NCBI GenBank assembly: GCA_965262175.1
Contig: CBDHES010000002.1
Span: forward strand, 2,356,001 to 2,420,000
Direction of reading: 5' to 3'
From: CADEDH01 sp965262175
GTDB lineage: Bacteria; Actinomycetota; Acidimicrobiia; Acidimicrobiales; SZUA-35
Length of the DNA: 64,000 bases
In this document: positions 50,676 through 59,409 of the stretch, piece after piece
How the letters are laid out: each line of letters starts with the position of its first letter
Position numbering within the stretch: the first letter of the stretch is position 1
Position numbers and translations under genes: made by a program
The notes under the pieces: generated by a model
What the model saw: the letters and a program-made list of their open reading frames with translations, nothing else
What the model was told of the DNA's origin: nothing
Databases searched by the model: none

Positions 50676-52124
50676 GTGGCGGACATCATCGAGATCGAGG
50701 GGAGCCCGGGTGGCCGGGGCCGCGATCGTACGCGCTTCGACGACTTCTACCGCACCCACCGCCAGGGGCTCGTCCGCTACGCCGCCCGGCGGGGAGCCGA
50801 CGACCCCGAGGGGGTGGCCGACCTCGCGGTCCTCGACGGCTACCGGGCGCTCGACCGCATGCGAAGCACCGATCCCCGCTCGATCCGGGCCTACCTGTTC
50901 CGGGCCGTCGGGTCCTACGTCGCCCGAGAGGCGCGGTCCCGACCGCAGGGGGAGGCCATCCGGTCCGACCTCGACGAGACGCTGGTCCCCGCCCCGTCCT
51001 TCGAGGACGACGTCGTCGGGGGCCTCAACGTCGATGATCTGCTCGACCAGCTCTCGACCGACCAACAGGAGGTCATGCGGCTGCGGTTCGTCGAAGGGCT
51101 GACCCCGGCCGAGGCGGCCGATGTGCTCGGCAAGGAGTCGAACGCCGTCCGCCAGATCCAGCACCGGGCCGTTCGCCGGTTGCGCCGCCTGGTCTTCGCC
51201 GCGCTGCTGATGGCGGCGGCCCTCGGGGTCGCCGTGCTCGTGGTCGTCAACGCCAGCGGGGGGCCGACCCTCGACGAACCGGCCGACCCCGACGTCGAGG
51301 CTCCCGACCCGGCCCCGGGGCCCGATGTCGGCCCGGCGCCGGTTCAGCCGCCGTCGACCGGCCAGCCGGCGTCCACCGTCGCTCCGACGACGACGGCGCC
51401 GTCGGCCGGAACGTCCGTCACCGCCTCGACCACGGTGCCGACCGAACCGGTCGTCGTCCCCCCGGTCGGTATCGCCTACGAGGGATTCGACCTCGGCCTG
51501 GCCGACGGAGCGGTCCCGGATGCGATGACCGGTGAGGCGTCGGCCGGGTTCGCCGACGGCTCGGTGTGGTCGGTCGAAGCCGGCCTGGGGCTGACCTTCG
51601 ATGCGCTCGGCCTCACCTACCTCGACGCCGACGGCAACGAGCTGGCGACCATGCCGGGGGCGATCCGGGTCGTGTCGTCGGACGGGGCCGTCAACCACCA
51701 CCTGGTTCGACCGTTCGCCGACCCGCTCGACGGCACCGGTGCCTACTGGGTGAGCTTCCTGGTCCGGCGGGACGCCGGCGGGATGGGCGACGCCTTCTGG
51801 ACCCCCGGAGGGTTCGCCGACTGGGGAGGAGCCGGGCTCCAGCAGCTCCCGGCGGTCCGGTTCGTCAACGGTGAGCAGACCGGGCTCCAGCCGGCGGTGG
51901 GCGAGACCGTCTTCGTCGTCGTCCGGGTCGAGAACGGCACGGCGTCGCTGTGGGTCAACCCATCGCTCGACGCCGTCGGCCCGCCCGAGCTAGCCCGAGC
52001 CGACGTCGCCACCGACGACGTCGATGCGTTGCGCTTCACGTTCAACGGCATCGGCGACGGCCACTACACGATCGACGAGGCCCGGGTCGGGATCAGTTTC
52101 GCCGAGGTCGCCCCCCAGCGCTGA
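50676..52124 (+). CDS. Membrane-anchored ECF sigma factor fused to extracellular lectin-like domain
   Basis: 482 residues from GTG 50676 (GGGAGG five bases upstream; ATG 50646 has no site). Residues 20-88 are sigma region 2 (TRFDDFYRTHRQGLVRYAAR, YRALDRMRSTDPRSIRAYLF); 122-171 are region 4 (LDQLSTDQQEVMRLRFVEGL, TPAEAADVLGKESNAVRQIQ, HRAVRRLRRL). With no gap comes a TM helix (about 173-192, FAALLMAAALGVAVLVVVN), a 65-residue Pro/Thr/Ala linker, and a beta-rich domain (265-482) resembling concanavalin/LamG-like folds (YWVSFLVRRDAG, VVVRVENGTASLWVNP). The sigma part would be cytoplasmic and the lectin-like part outside. Release or direct signalling across the membrane is inferred. No anti-sigma gene is adjacent. 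Confidence 0.85.
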   Translation: MADIIEIEGSPGGRGRDRTRFDDFYRTHRQGLVRYAARRGADDPEGVADLAVLDGYRALDRMRSTDPRSIRAYLFRAVGSYVAREARSRPQGEAIRSDLDETLVPAPSFEDDVVGGLNVDDLLDQLSTDQQEVMRLRFVEGLTPAEAADVLGKESNAVRQIQHRAVRRLRRLVFAALLMAAALGVAVLVVVNASGGPTLDEPADPDVEAPDPAPGPDVGPAPVQPPSTGQPASTVAPTTTAPSAGTSVTASTTVPTEPVVVPPVGIAYEGFDLGLADGAVPDAMTGEASAGFADGSVWSVEAGLGLTFDALGLTYLDADGNELATMPGAIRVVSSDGAVNHHLVRPFADPLDGTGAYWVSFLVRRDAGGMGDAFWTPGGFADWGGAGLQQLPAVRFVNGEQTGLQPAVGETVFVVVRVENGTASLWVNPSLDAVGPPELARADVATDDVDALRFTFNGIGDGHYTIDEARVGISFAEVAPQR

Positions 52125-54693
52125 GCTGACGGGAGGCGTCGACATCGTCGTCGGCGGGGACGTCGATGATCTCGGTGAGCGCTCGCTCCAGGTAGTCGCA
52201 CAGCTCGGCCGGGTCGAGGTCGGCGCCGACGGCCAGCCGGCCGACGGCCGCCGGGTACCGCTCGGTGAGTTCGGCCTGGAGCTGGCCGGCGAACCGACTC
52301 GACCAGCCGCCGACCGCAGCGCTCATCGCTCCGTAGGCCCCGAGCGCGGTCATCGCCTCGGTGACCCGTCCCGTTCCCGCCAGCACCCGGGCGGCCATCG
52401 GGGCGTCGGAGGCGACGGCAAGCCAGCTCCCCATCGAGCGGTAGCGGTCGAGCGCCTCGACGAGGAGTCGGCCGGTCAGCTGCAGATCCTCGCTGGCGGC
52501 GAGGGCCACGGTCCGGAGGCGGTAGGCGACCGGGTTGAGGCCGATCAGCCCGGTCGCCTCCGCCAACTCGATCAGCCTGGTGGAGACGGCCACGGCCTCC
52601 TCGGTGTCGCCGTCGTACACCGCCTGGGAGGTATGGGCCAGGGCGAGGAAGGTCTCGTCGATCGGCCCACCGCCGGCGGTCAGCCGCTCGACCCGCTCGA
52701 CGACCGGTGTGGGATCACGGCCCGATCGGACCTCGTGGAAGGTACGGGTGGCGGCGGTGTACAGCTCGGTCAGCCCTCGGGTGCCGCGCACCAGCTCGGC
52801 CGCCCGGTCGAACATCGCGGTGCCGGTGTCCTGATCGCCGGTGAGGTAGGCGGCCCACCCGGCGGCCACCGCCAGGTTCCAGCTCGGCTCGGTGCGGTCG
52901 AGGCCGTGGTAGATCTCGGCCGCTCGACCCAGATCGGTCAGGACGAGGAACCGGACCAGCCCGGCCCGCCCCTCCAGGGCCTCGGGGTGGTCGGGGTCGA
53001 GCTGGTCGAGCACCCGTTCCAGCCACTCGATGATCTCCAGCCGTTGGGTGAGGTGGGCGTAGCTCACGACCGCCAGCAGGAGCCGGAGCGTGGTCTCGGG
53101 GTCCTGGAGCTCGAGACCGTGACCGACCGCCGCCCGGTAGTTGTCCCAGTCGGCGGTGACCTGGCCGAGCGCCTCCCCGTAGCCCCGACGCTCGAACCGG
53201 GCGACCCGGCGCTCGGCGCTGGCCACGAAATGGGACAGGTGGGCCGTTCGGGCGGCGTCAGGCTCGGTCAGCCGAGCCCCGGCGAACAGCCGGACCGACT
53301 CCAGGAGCCGGTAGGTCCGGTCGCCCGGTGAACCGGCTGCTGGGGCGCCGCCACCGTTGCGGTCGACGCCCTCGACGACGACCAGCGATCGGTCGGCGAG
53401 GGCGATCAGGTGCTGGACGGCCTCGATGGGGGCGATGTCCCGCCCGGCCCGGGCCACCGCGGTGGCCGCTTCGAGGTCGAACGGTCCAGCGAACACGCTG
53501 TACCGGCACAGGGTCTGCTGCACCTCGGGGTCGAGGCTGTCGAACGACCAGGCGATCGCACCGTCGAGGCCGGCCAGCAGGGCCAGCCGCTCGTCGAGGA
53601 GGGCGTCGAGGTGGTGGAGGCCGAGCACCCGCACCTGGGCGCTGGCCAGCTCGAGGGCGAGGGGGAGGTGATCGAGTCGGTCGCAGATCGAGCGGACGGC
53701 AACGGCATCGGCGTCGTCGTCTCCGGGATCGGTGCCGGCATCGCTCAGCCGACGCCGGAACAGCGCCTCGGCGGCGTCGGCGTCGAGGACCGGCACCGGC
53801 ACCACCTGTTCCCCGCTCACCTCGATTCGCTGTCGGCTGGTGCACAGCACGGCCAGGTCGGTCCCTGCCGACCGCGCCCGCCCCACGACCGCGTTCACCT
53901 CGTCGAGCACGTGCTCGCAGTTGTCGAGCACGAGGAGGCCCCGCCGGTGCCCGAGCGCAGCGTCGAGGGCCTCGGCCACGGTCAACTCGGGAGCTCGGGG
54001 TGCCCGGAGCCCGTCGAGCATCGCCTGCTCGACTGCGCCCCGGTCGCGGACGTTGGCCAGGGCCACGAACCAGCCGTCGGCCTCACCGTCGGTAACCCTC
54101 GCCCCGATCCGCCGCGCCAGGTGGGTCTTGCCCACACCGGCCGGCCCGAGGAGGGTCACCGTCGCTCCGGGGGTGAGGAGCCCGGTCACCTCGGCCACGA
54201 GTTCCTCCCGTCCGAGCGTGTCGGCCGGTGGCGGCGCGATCGACGGTCGGCGATCGCCCCCCGGTGGCGGCTGCGGTGCGGTCGGGTCGTCCCGGTCGGT
54301 GGCGCCGTCCAGGTCGGTGGGGTCGTGATCGGGGTCGGCGCCGGGTGCGGTCACGACGTCGGCGACGAACTGGTAGCCCCGCCCGTGGACCGTTCGGATG
54401 GTGTGTTGACGCTTGCCGTCGTCGCCGACCGCCCGTCGAGCGGACTTGATCCGACTGGCCAGGGCCGACTCGCTGACGAACCGGTCGCCCCACACGTTGT
54501 CGAGCAGTTCCTCCTTGGGGACCACGCGGGACCGATGGTCGATCAGGTAGACGAGCACGTCATAGACCTGGGGCTCGACCCGGATCGGGTCACCGGCCGC
54601 GGTCAGGGTGTAGGCATCGAAGTCGATCTCGATCGATCCGAAGCGGATTCGACCTCGGGCGGAGCCGGGGTCGTCGTCACCGTCGGTGGCCAT
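52093..54693 (-). CDS. Winged-helix STAND (NB-ARC-like) TPR regulator
   Basis: 866 residues. OmpR-type winged helix at about 15-112 (IRFGSIEIDFDAYTLTAAGD, VVPKEELLDNVWGDRFVSES, IRTVHGRGYQFVADV), P-loop NTPase with ATVTLLGPAGVGKTHLARRI (about 180-197) and LLVLDNCEHVLDEV (Walker B), then winged helix and about 350 residues of TPR-like helices. Such STAND regulators switch from ADP-bound monomer to ATP-bound oligomer. TACGGT (54705-54700) lies six bases before the ATG. Its 3' end overlaps the sigma-factor gene by 32 bases, tail to tail. Confidence 0.88.
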   Translation of the reverse strand: MATDGDDDPGSARGRIRFGSIEIDFDAYTLTAAGDPIRVEPQVYDVLVYLIDHRSRVVPKEELLDNVWGDRFVSESALASRIKSARRAVGDDGKRQHTIRTVHGRGYQFVADVVTAPGADPDHDPTDLDGATDRDDPTAPQPPPGGDRRPSIAPPPADTLGREELVAEVTGLLTPGATVTLLGPAGVGKTHLARRIGARVTDGEADGWFVALANVRDRGAVEQAMLDGLRAPRAPELTVAEALDAALGHRRGLLVLDNCEHVLDEVNAVVGRARSAGTDLAVLCTSRQRIEVSGEQVVPVPVLDADAAEALFRRRLSDAGTDPGDDDADAVAVRSICDRLDHLPLALELASAQVRVLGLHHLDALLDERLALLAGLDGAIAWSFDSLDPEVQQTLCRYSVFAGPFDLEAATAVARAGRDIAPIEAVQHLIALADRSLVVVEGVDRNGGGAPAAGSPGDRTYRLLESVRLFAGARLTEPDAARTAHLSHFVASAERRVARFERRGYGEALGQVTADWDNYRAAVGHGLELQDPETTLRLLLAVVSYAHLTQRLEIIEWLERVLDQLDPDHPEALEGRAGLVRFLVLTDLGRAAEIYHGLDRTEPSWNLAVAAGWAAYLTGDQDTGTAMFDRAAELVRGTRGLTELYTAATRTFHEVRSGRDPTPVVERVERLTAGGGPIDETFLALAHTSQAVYDGDTEEAVAVSTRLIELAEATGLIGLNPVAYRLRTVALAASEDLQLTGRLLVEALDRYRSMGSWLAVASDAPMAARVLAGTGRVTEAMTALGAYGAMSAAVGGWSSRFAGQLQAELTERYPAAVGRLAVGADLDPAELCDYLERALTEIIDVPADDDVDASRQLSAGGRPRRN

Positions 54694-54790
54694 GGTCTAA
54701 CCGTAGTGGGGCGAGTCGCCTGGCGATCGGTCCACAGGGCATCATGGGCCGGTCGGATCCCGGAACGGCCGGGCCGAGAGAGGAGCCTGG

Positions 54791-56248
54791 GTGTCCATCA
54801 CCGACCGACGTGGCGTACCGCTGACCGCTTCCGATCCAGCCGCCGCCGCTGCCTACGACGATGCCCTCGAGGCGTTCCTGAACTACGAGCTGGCGGCTGG
54901 AGCGATGACCAAGCAGGTCCTCACCGACCATCCCGACATGGTGATGGCGAGCGTGCTCCGGGGCTCGATGATGATGATGCTCGAGACCTCGGGTGTCCAC
55001 CCGAAGGTGGCGTCGATGGCGGCCGATGGCCTCGCCGGTGCAGAGCAGCCCACCGCTCGGGAACGGCTCCATCTCGAAGCCCTCGGTCGGTGGGCGGCCG
55101 GCGACGTGCTGGGGGCGGCGGACGCCTGGGACCGGATTCTCGTCGCCGAGCCGCTCGACGTGCTCGCCCTGAAGCTCCACCACTACACGACGTTCTGGAC
55201 CGGTCGGGCCTCGGTGCTGGCCTCGGCCGTCGACGGCGTCATCGACGCCTGGGATCCCGACGTGCCGGGGTACGACCACGTGCTCGGGATGCAGGCCTTC
55301 GCCCTCAACGAGACGGGCCGCCACGTCGAAGCCGAGGCCGCCGGGCGGGAAGCGGTCGCCCGCAACGGTGAAGACCTCTGGTCGATTCACGCTGTGGCCC
55401 ATGCGCTGGAGATGCAGTGCGCCCACCGGGCCGGTCGTGACTTCCTCTCCGAGGCCGGCGGCTATGACGTCGCCGCCGACGGTGCCGAGACGTTGTGGGG
55501 CACCAAGAACCCGTTCATCGGTCACGTCTGGTGGCACGCCGCGCTGTTCGAATGGCATGGCGGGGACTACGACCGGGTGCTCGACCTCTACGACCGCCGG
55601 GTTCGTCCCTCCAGCACCGAGTTCTACCTCGACCTCCAGAACCTGTCGTCACTGCTCGCCCGTCTGGAGCGGGTCGGTGTCGACGTCGGGGATCGGTGGG
55701 ACGAGTTGGCCGACCACGCTGCGGGGCGGATCGGCGACCACGTTCTCACCTTCACCGACGTCCACGTCGCCCTTACCCTGGCCCGCACCGGTCGCCGGAC
55801 CGAGCTGGCGGCCTTCATCGAGTCCCTGGCCGTCCATCGGGCCGAGCGGGCTGCGGCACTCGACGCCGCGCCGGCCGGACGAGCCGCGACCGCCCTCCTC
55901 GGTCACGACGTGGCGATCCAGGTCGCCCAGGCGCTCGATGAGTTGGGGGCCGGCTCGACCTCGGCCGGGGTCGAGCGGCTGCTGGCGATCCGGGGCGACC
56001 TGGCCCCGATCGGTGGGAGTCACGCCCAGCGGGACCTGTTCGACCTGATCCTGGCCGAGGGGGCGGCCGAGGCCGGCGCGGCATCGGGCGACGTGACGTT
56101 GGCGGTGAACCTGTACCGGGCCCGGGCTCGGCGCTGGCCCCGCTCGGTGCCGACCTGGCACCGCCTCGGCGAACTGCTCGGCGCCGACGGCCAGGTCGAT
56201 CCAGCCGCCGAGGCGACGACCCGAGCCATGGAGGTGGCGATGTCATGA
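54791..56248 (+). CDS. TTC38-like TPR protein
   Basis: 485 residues, cytoplasmic. RGVPLTASDPAAAAAYDDAL, a row of degenerate TPRs and the typical HALEMQCAHRAGRDFLSE and FIGHVWWHAALFEWHGGDYD segments match TTC38-family proteins. The role in bacteria is unknown. Overlaps the next gene by ATGA, so it is coupled to the acyl-CoA dehydrogenase-like enzyme. Divergent from the STAND regulator with 97 bases between starts, which may control both. Confidence 0.75.
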   Translation: MSITDRRGVPLTASDPAAAAAYDDALEAFLNYELAAGAMTKQVLTDHPDMVMASVLRGSMMMMLETSGVHPKVASMAADGLAGAEQPTARERLHLEALGRWAAGDVLGAADAWDRILVAEPLDVLALKLHHYTTFWTGRASVLASAVDGVIDAWDPDVPGYDHVLGMQAFALNETGRHVEAEAAGREAVARNGEDLWSIHAVAHALEMQCAHRAGRDFLSEAGGYDVAADGAETLWGTKNPFIGHVWWHAALFEWHGGDYDRVLDLYDRRVRPSSTEFYLDLQNLSSLLARLERVGVDVGDRWDELADHAAGRIGDHVLTFTDVHVALTLARTGRRTELAAFIESLAVHRAERAAALDAAPAGRAATALLGHDVAIQVAQALDELGAGSTSAGVERLLAIRGDLAPIGGSHAQRDLFDLILAEGAAEAGAASGDVTLAVNLYRARARRWPRSVPTWHRLGELLGADGQVDPAAEATTRAMEVAMS

Positions 56249-57462
56249 GTGATGGGATCTGGGATCTGACGGCTGATCAGCGGGCGATCCAGGCTCGGGC
56301 CCGGGCCTTGGCCGACGAGGTGATCGCCCCTCGGGCTGCCAGGGTCGACGAATCGGAGGAGTACCCCTGGGACAACGTGGCCGCCCTCCAGGAGGCCGGC
56401 TTCACCGGCATGACGGTGCCGGCCGAGCTCGGCGGACCGGGGGCCAGCTTCCTCGACGCGGTCCTGGTCGTCGAGCAGATGGCTCGGGTGTGCGGCGTCA
56501 CCGGCCGGATCGCCGTCGAGGCCAACATGGGGGCGATCTCGGCCGTCATGGCCTACGGGACCGATGCCCAGCGGCGGATGGCCGCCGACTACGTCCTCTC
56601 CGGCGACAAGCCGGCGATCTGCATCACCGAGCCCGACGCCGGCTCGGCGGCGTCGATGATGACGACCCGGGCCGACAAGCGGGGTGACCGGTTCGTGCTC
56701 AACGGCACCAAGCACTGGATCACCGGTGGTTCGGTGTCCCGGCTGCACCTCATCTTCGCCCGGGTCTTCGACGAGGACGGCACCGAGCTGGGGATCGGCG
56801 GGTTCCTCGCCATCCGGGACGAGACGCCGGGCCTCAGCTTCGGGCGGCGGGAGCCGACCATGGGCCTCCGGGGCATCCCCGAGATGGAGGTCGTCATGAC
56901 CGACATGGAGCTCGGACCGGAGATGGTCGTCATGCCACCGTCGGGCTGGCGGCGGGGGTTCGCCGACCTGATGAACGCCTACAACTCCCAGCGGGTCGGT
57001 GCCGGGACGGTCGCCCTGGGCCTGGCGACCGGGGCCTACGAGCAGGCCCTCGACTTCTCGAAGAAGCGGGAGCAGTTCGGGCGGCCCATCGCCGAGTTCC
57101 AGGGTCTCCAGTGGATGCTGGCCGACATGAGCACCCGCCTGGAAGCGGCCCGGAGCCTGACCTACCGGGCCGCCTGCTCCCAGGGGCCGATGGCCGACGG
57201 GGCTCGGATCCCGTTCCCCGATCCGGCGATGGCGGCCCAGGCCAAGATCTTCACCGCCGAAACGTCGATCGACGTGGTCAGCGATGCCCTCCAGGTGTTC
57301 GGGGCCGCCGGCTACAGCCGGCGGAACCCCTTGGAGCGGATGTACCGCGACGTCCGCATGTTCACCATCGGTGGGGGGACAGCCCAGATCCTGCGGACGG
57401 TGGTGGCCGGCCGAATCCTCGACCAGAAGCTCCCCCAGACCCGAGACGGCTACGTCCGATAG
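56245..57462 (+). CDS. Acyl-CoA dehydrogenase-fold flavoprotein lacking the usual catalytic Glu
   Basis: 405 residues with complete ACAD architecture: FTGMTVPAELGGPGASFLDA, CITEPDAGSAASMMTTRADK, GTKHWITGGSVSRLHLIFAR, KKREQFGRPIAEFQGLQWML, ALQVFGAAGYSRRNPLERMY, RDVRMFTIGGGTAQILRTVV. The xYEGT motif that carries the catalytic base is IGGGT here, with Gly377 in place of Glu. In the isovaleryl-CoA type the base sits in helix G, but that segment reads AYNSQRVGAG (Gln). With neither Glu it may catalyse a reaction that needs no alpha-proton abstraction, as in sulfinopropanoyl-CoA desulfinase. Coupled to the TTC38-like gene. Confidence 0.8.
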   Translation: MSDGIWDLTADQRAIQARARALADEVIAPRAARVDESEEYPWDNVAALQEAGFTGMTVPAELGGPGASFLDAVLVVEQMARVCGVTGRIAVEANMGAISAVMAYGTDAQRRMAADYVLSGDKPAICITEPDAGSAASMMTTRADKRGDRFVLNGTKHWITGGSVSRLHLIFARVFDEDGTELGIGGFLAIRDETPGLSFGRREPTMGLRGIPEMEVVMTDMELGPEMVVMPPSGWRRGFADLMNAYNSQRVGAGTVALGLATGAYEQALDFSKKREQFGRPIAEFQGLQWMLADMSTRLEAARSLTYRAACSQGPMADGARIPFPDPAMAAQAKIFTAETSIDVVSDALQVFGAAGYSRRNPLERMYRDVRMFTIGGGTAQILRTVVAGRILDQKLPQTRDGYVR

Positions 57463-57540
57463 ATCGGCGCCCGATAGGTCGGCGAGCGGCGGGAGCCCGG
57501 GCCGAATACGAGGCCAGCGCAACGAGCACGAGGAGCAGGA

Positions 57541-57792
57541 TCACGACGCCAGCTCCCAGTGGATCCGCAGCTTCGAGAGGCGGTCGGCGCAGTGGGCCAG
57601 CGCCCGCTCGTCGACGGCGCCGAGTGGCTCCGAACGGGAACGGATCGTCAGCCGTTCCAGCTCGAGATCGAGGTCGATCAGCTCGATCAGGATCCGCTCC
57701 CGCTCGTCGGGGTGGACCACCGGTTCGGCGTGCCACAGCAGGCGGGCTTCGGCGATGAGCTCGTCGAGGTTGGCGGTTTGGATCGTTGACAC
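57541..57792 (-). CDS. Small acidic helical protein, unknown function
   Basis: 83 residues: STIQTANLDELIAEARLLWH, DERERILIELIDLDLELERL and ERALAHCADRLSKLRIHWEL, mostly charged helices with no TM. I do not recognise a family. Start is well supported: AAGGAGG seven bases before GTG 57792. Promoter TTGACG (57840-57835), 17 bases, TATGGT (57817-57812). A short ATACA-N5-TGTAT repeat covers the spacer, so a repressor may act there. Confidence 0.65.
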   Translation of the reverse strand: MSTIQTANLDELIAEARLLWHAEPVVHPDERERILIELIDLDLELERLTIRSRSEPLGAVDERALAHCADRLSKLRIHWELAS

Positions 57793-57863
57793 TTCGTACC
57801 TCCTTGAAAAGACCATATACAGAAGGTGTATCGACGTCAACCTTTCCTGCTGTGGCGGTTGGC

Positions 57864-58448
57864 TCACGACGTCGTGGTCCGGGCGACGCTGAAGCGGATC
57901 AGCTGCGCCAGATGGCGACCGACCTGACGGACCGTTTCGGCATCGCGCCCGGCTCGGCCGACGACGAAGCTCCCCTCGAGCCCGCAGACGACGGTCCGGG
58001 CCAGGGCCTCCGACTCATCGTGGTCGAGGCCGGCGAGCACCAGCCGGCCGGTGAGGACGGCGACCCAGCTGTCGAAGACGTCGCCGGCCGCCCGGCGGAG
58101 CTGATCGTCGGTGCTCGCCACCTCGCGGGCCACGGTACCGATGGGGCAGAGGTCGATGAAGTCGGTCTCGGTCAGGGTCTCGGCTGCCCCATCGAAGAAG
58201 AGCTCGACGGCCGCCGCCGGATCGGCCACGTCGTTGGTCAGCTCGATGAACAGCTGCTCGTAGGCCGCGCCGGTCTCCCGGATGACCGCCTCGGTCAGCC
58301 CCCGCTTGCCCTCCGGGAAGAAGTGGTACAGCGAACCCACCGTCGCCTCGGCCGCACGGGTCACCTCCTTGAGCGAGGTGCCGTGGTAGCCCCGACGGCG
58401 GAACAGCTCGTTGGTGGCGGCGATCAGGCGGTCCCGGGTCGAGTCCAT
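57864..58448 (-). CDS. TetR/AcrR regulator (LmrA/YxaF-like)
   Basis: 194 residues. HTH LIAATNELFRRRGYHGTSLK with AAEATVGSLYHFFPEGKRGL, and a C-terminal LmrA/YxaF-type block (DLCPIGTVAREVASTDDQLR). Divergent from the SnoaL-like gene; two palindromic sites lie between. Probably autoregulated and repressor of the SnoaL-like gene. Confidence 0.88.
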   Translation of the reverse strand: MDSTRDRLIAATNELFRRRGYHGTSLKEVTRAAEATVGSLYHFFPEGKRGLTEAVIRETGAAYEQLFIELTNDVADPAAAVELFFDGAAETLTETDFIDLCPIGTVAREVASTDDQLRRAAGDVFDSWVAVLTGRLVLAGLDHDESEALARTVVCGLEGSFVVGRAGRDAETVRQVGRHLAQLIRFSVARTTTS

Positions 58449-58459
58449 GCCCTTGATCC

Positions 58460-58492
58460 TAGAACGATCGTTCTACTAGAATGAGCGTTCTA
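58460..58492. promoter_or_regulatory. Paired TetR operators
   Basis: TAGAACGATCGTTCTA (58460-58475) is a perfect 16-base palindrome. One base later TAGAATGAGCGTTCTA (58477-58492) keeps the TAGAA...TTCTA arms with changes in the centre. Tandem sites 17 bases apart suggest two TetR dimers binding side by side over the divergent promoter. Confidence 0.75.
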
Positions 58493-58512
58493 GGACCGAG
58501 GAGGAGCACGTC

Positions 58513-58968
58513 ATGTACCACGTGGCCGTCCGGGCGCTGATGCGCCGCAACATCGCTCGGCTGAACGAGGGCGATCTCGACCCCCTGCTCCGGCAGGCAT
58601 CGCCGGAGATCGAGCTGTCGTTCCCGGGCGACAACTCGTGGTCGACGATGTTCCGCCCCGTCGAGAAGGGGCGTCATCGTCACGTCACCCACCGGGGAAT
58701 CGACGAGTGTCGGGCGTTCGGCGAACGCTTCGTCGCCGAGGGCCTCCAGATCGTGATCGAGGACATCGTCGTCGCCGGTCCGCCATGGCGGACCCGGGTC
58801 GCCCTCCGAGCCCACGACTATCAGATGGCAGCCGAGCGCGACGCCTACACCAACCGGTACCTCGGGTTCCTCACGATCCGGTGGGGCCGGCTCGTCGAGT
58901 GGGAGGTCTATGAGGACACCGAGCGGACGGCGGCATGGGACGCCGCCCAACTCGGGGCCGGGGCCTGA
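58513..58968 (+). CDS. SnoaL/NTF2-like protein
   Basis: 151 residues of the NTF2-like fold: ALMRRNIARLNEGDLDPLLR, LSFPGDNSWSTMFRP, GRLVEWEVYEDTERTAAW. Such proteins are small isomerases/dehydratases or ligand-binding proteins. GAGGAG precedes the ATG. Its stop abuts the convergent VOC stop with no spacer. Likely target of the TetR next door. Confidence 0.8.
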   Translation: MYHVAVRALMRRNIARLNEGDLDPLLRQASPEIELSFPGDNSWSTMFRPVEKGRHRHVTHRGIDECRAFGERFVAEGLQIVIEDIVVAGPPWRTRVALRAHDYQMAAERDAYTNRYLGFLTIRWGRLVEWEVYEDTERTAAWDAAQLGAGA

Positions 58969-59376
58969 TCAGGCGTTCTGGACGAACTCGACCCAGTTCC
59001 CGTCGGGATCCTCGACGATGGCGATGGTGACGCCGGGCCGGGCCTCGGTCACCGGCACGGCGATCTTGACGCCGGCCGCCTCGCACGCCTCGACCATCTC
59101 CGCCAGGTTCGACACGATCATCGTGAAGTAGCGGAGCCCCACGGCGCCGGCGATGCCCCCGGTGGCGGTGGTCTCGGGTGTGTTGTTGAGCTTGACCAGC
59201 TTGATGAGCGTGTCGCCGCAGTTGAGCCGGTGCATGGTCCCGCCGCCGGCGATCGGCATCGGGGTGTCGGCCACGTGCTCGAAGCCGAGCAGGTCGCGGT
59301 AGAACGCCAGGGAACGTTCGCTGTCGGTGATGACGATCCCGAGGTCGATCGCCGACTTTGCCAGTTGAACAGCCAT
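58969..59376 (-). CDS. VOC superfamily protein
   Basis: 135 residues: IDLGIVITDSERSLAFYRDL, LGFEHVADTPMPIAGGGTMH, and EDPDGNWVEFVQNA end. Glyoxalase-I-like with Lys/Asn-containing substrate loop KLVKLNNTPE. TAGCGT (59390-59385) ends eight bases before the ATG. Substrate unknown. Confidence 0.8.
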   Translation of the reverse strand: MAVQLAKSAIDLGIVITDSERSLAFYRDLLGFEHVADTPMPIAGGGTMHRLNCGDTLIKLVKLNNTPETTATGGIAGAVGLRYFTMIVSNLAEMVEACEAAGVKIAVPVTEARPGVTIAIVEDPDGNWVEFVQNA

Positions 59377-59409
59377 GGCGGCCGACGCTAGCCGTCGCCG
59401 GGGTCCCGG

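Noticed and set aside
53410..55371. 653-residue plus-strand open frame
   Set aside because: Antisense to the STAND regulator and out of frame with the TTC38-like gene; no recognisable domain.
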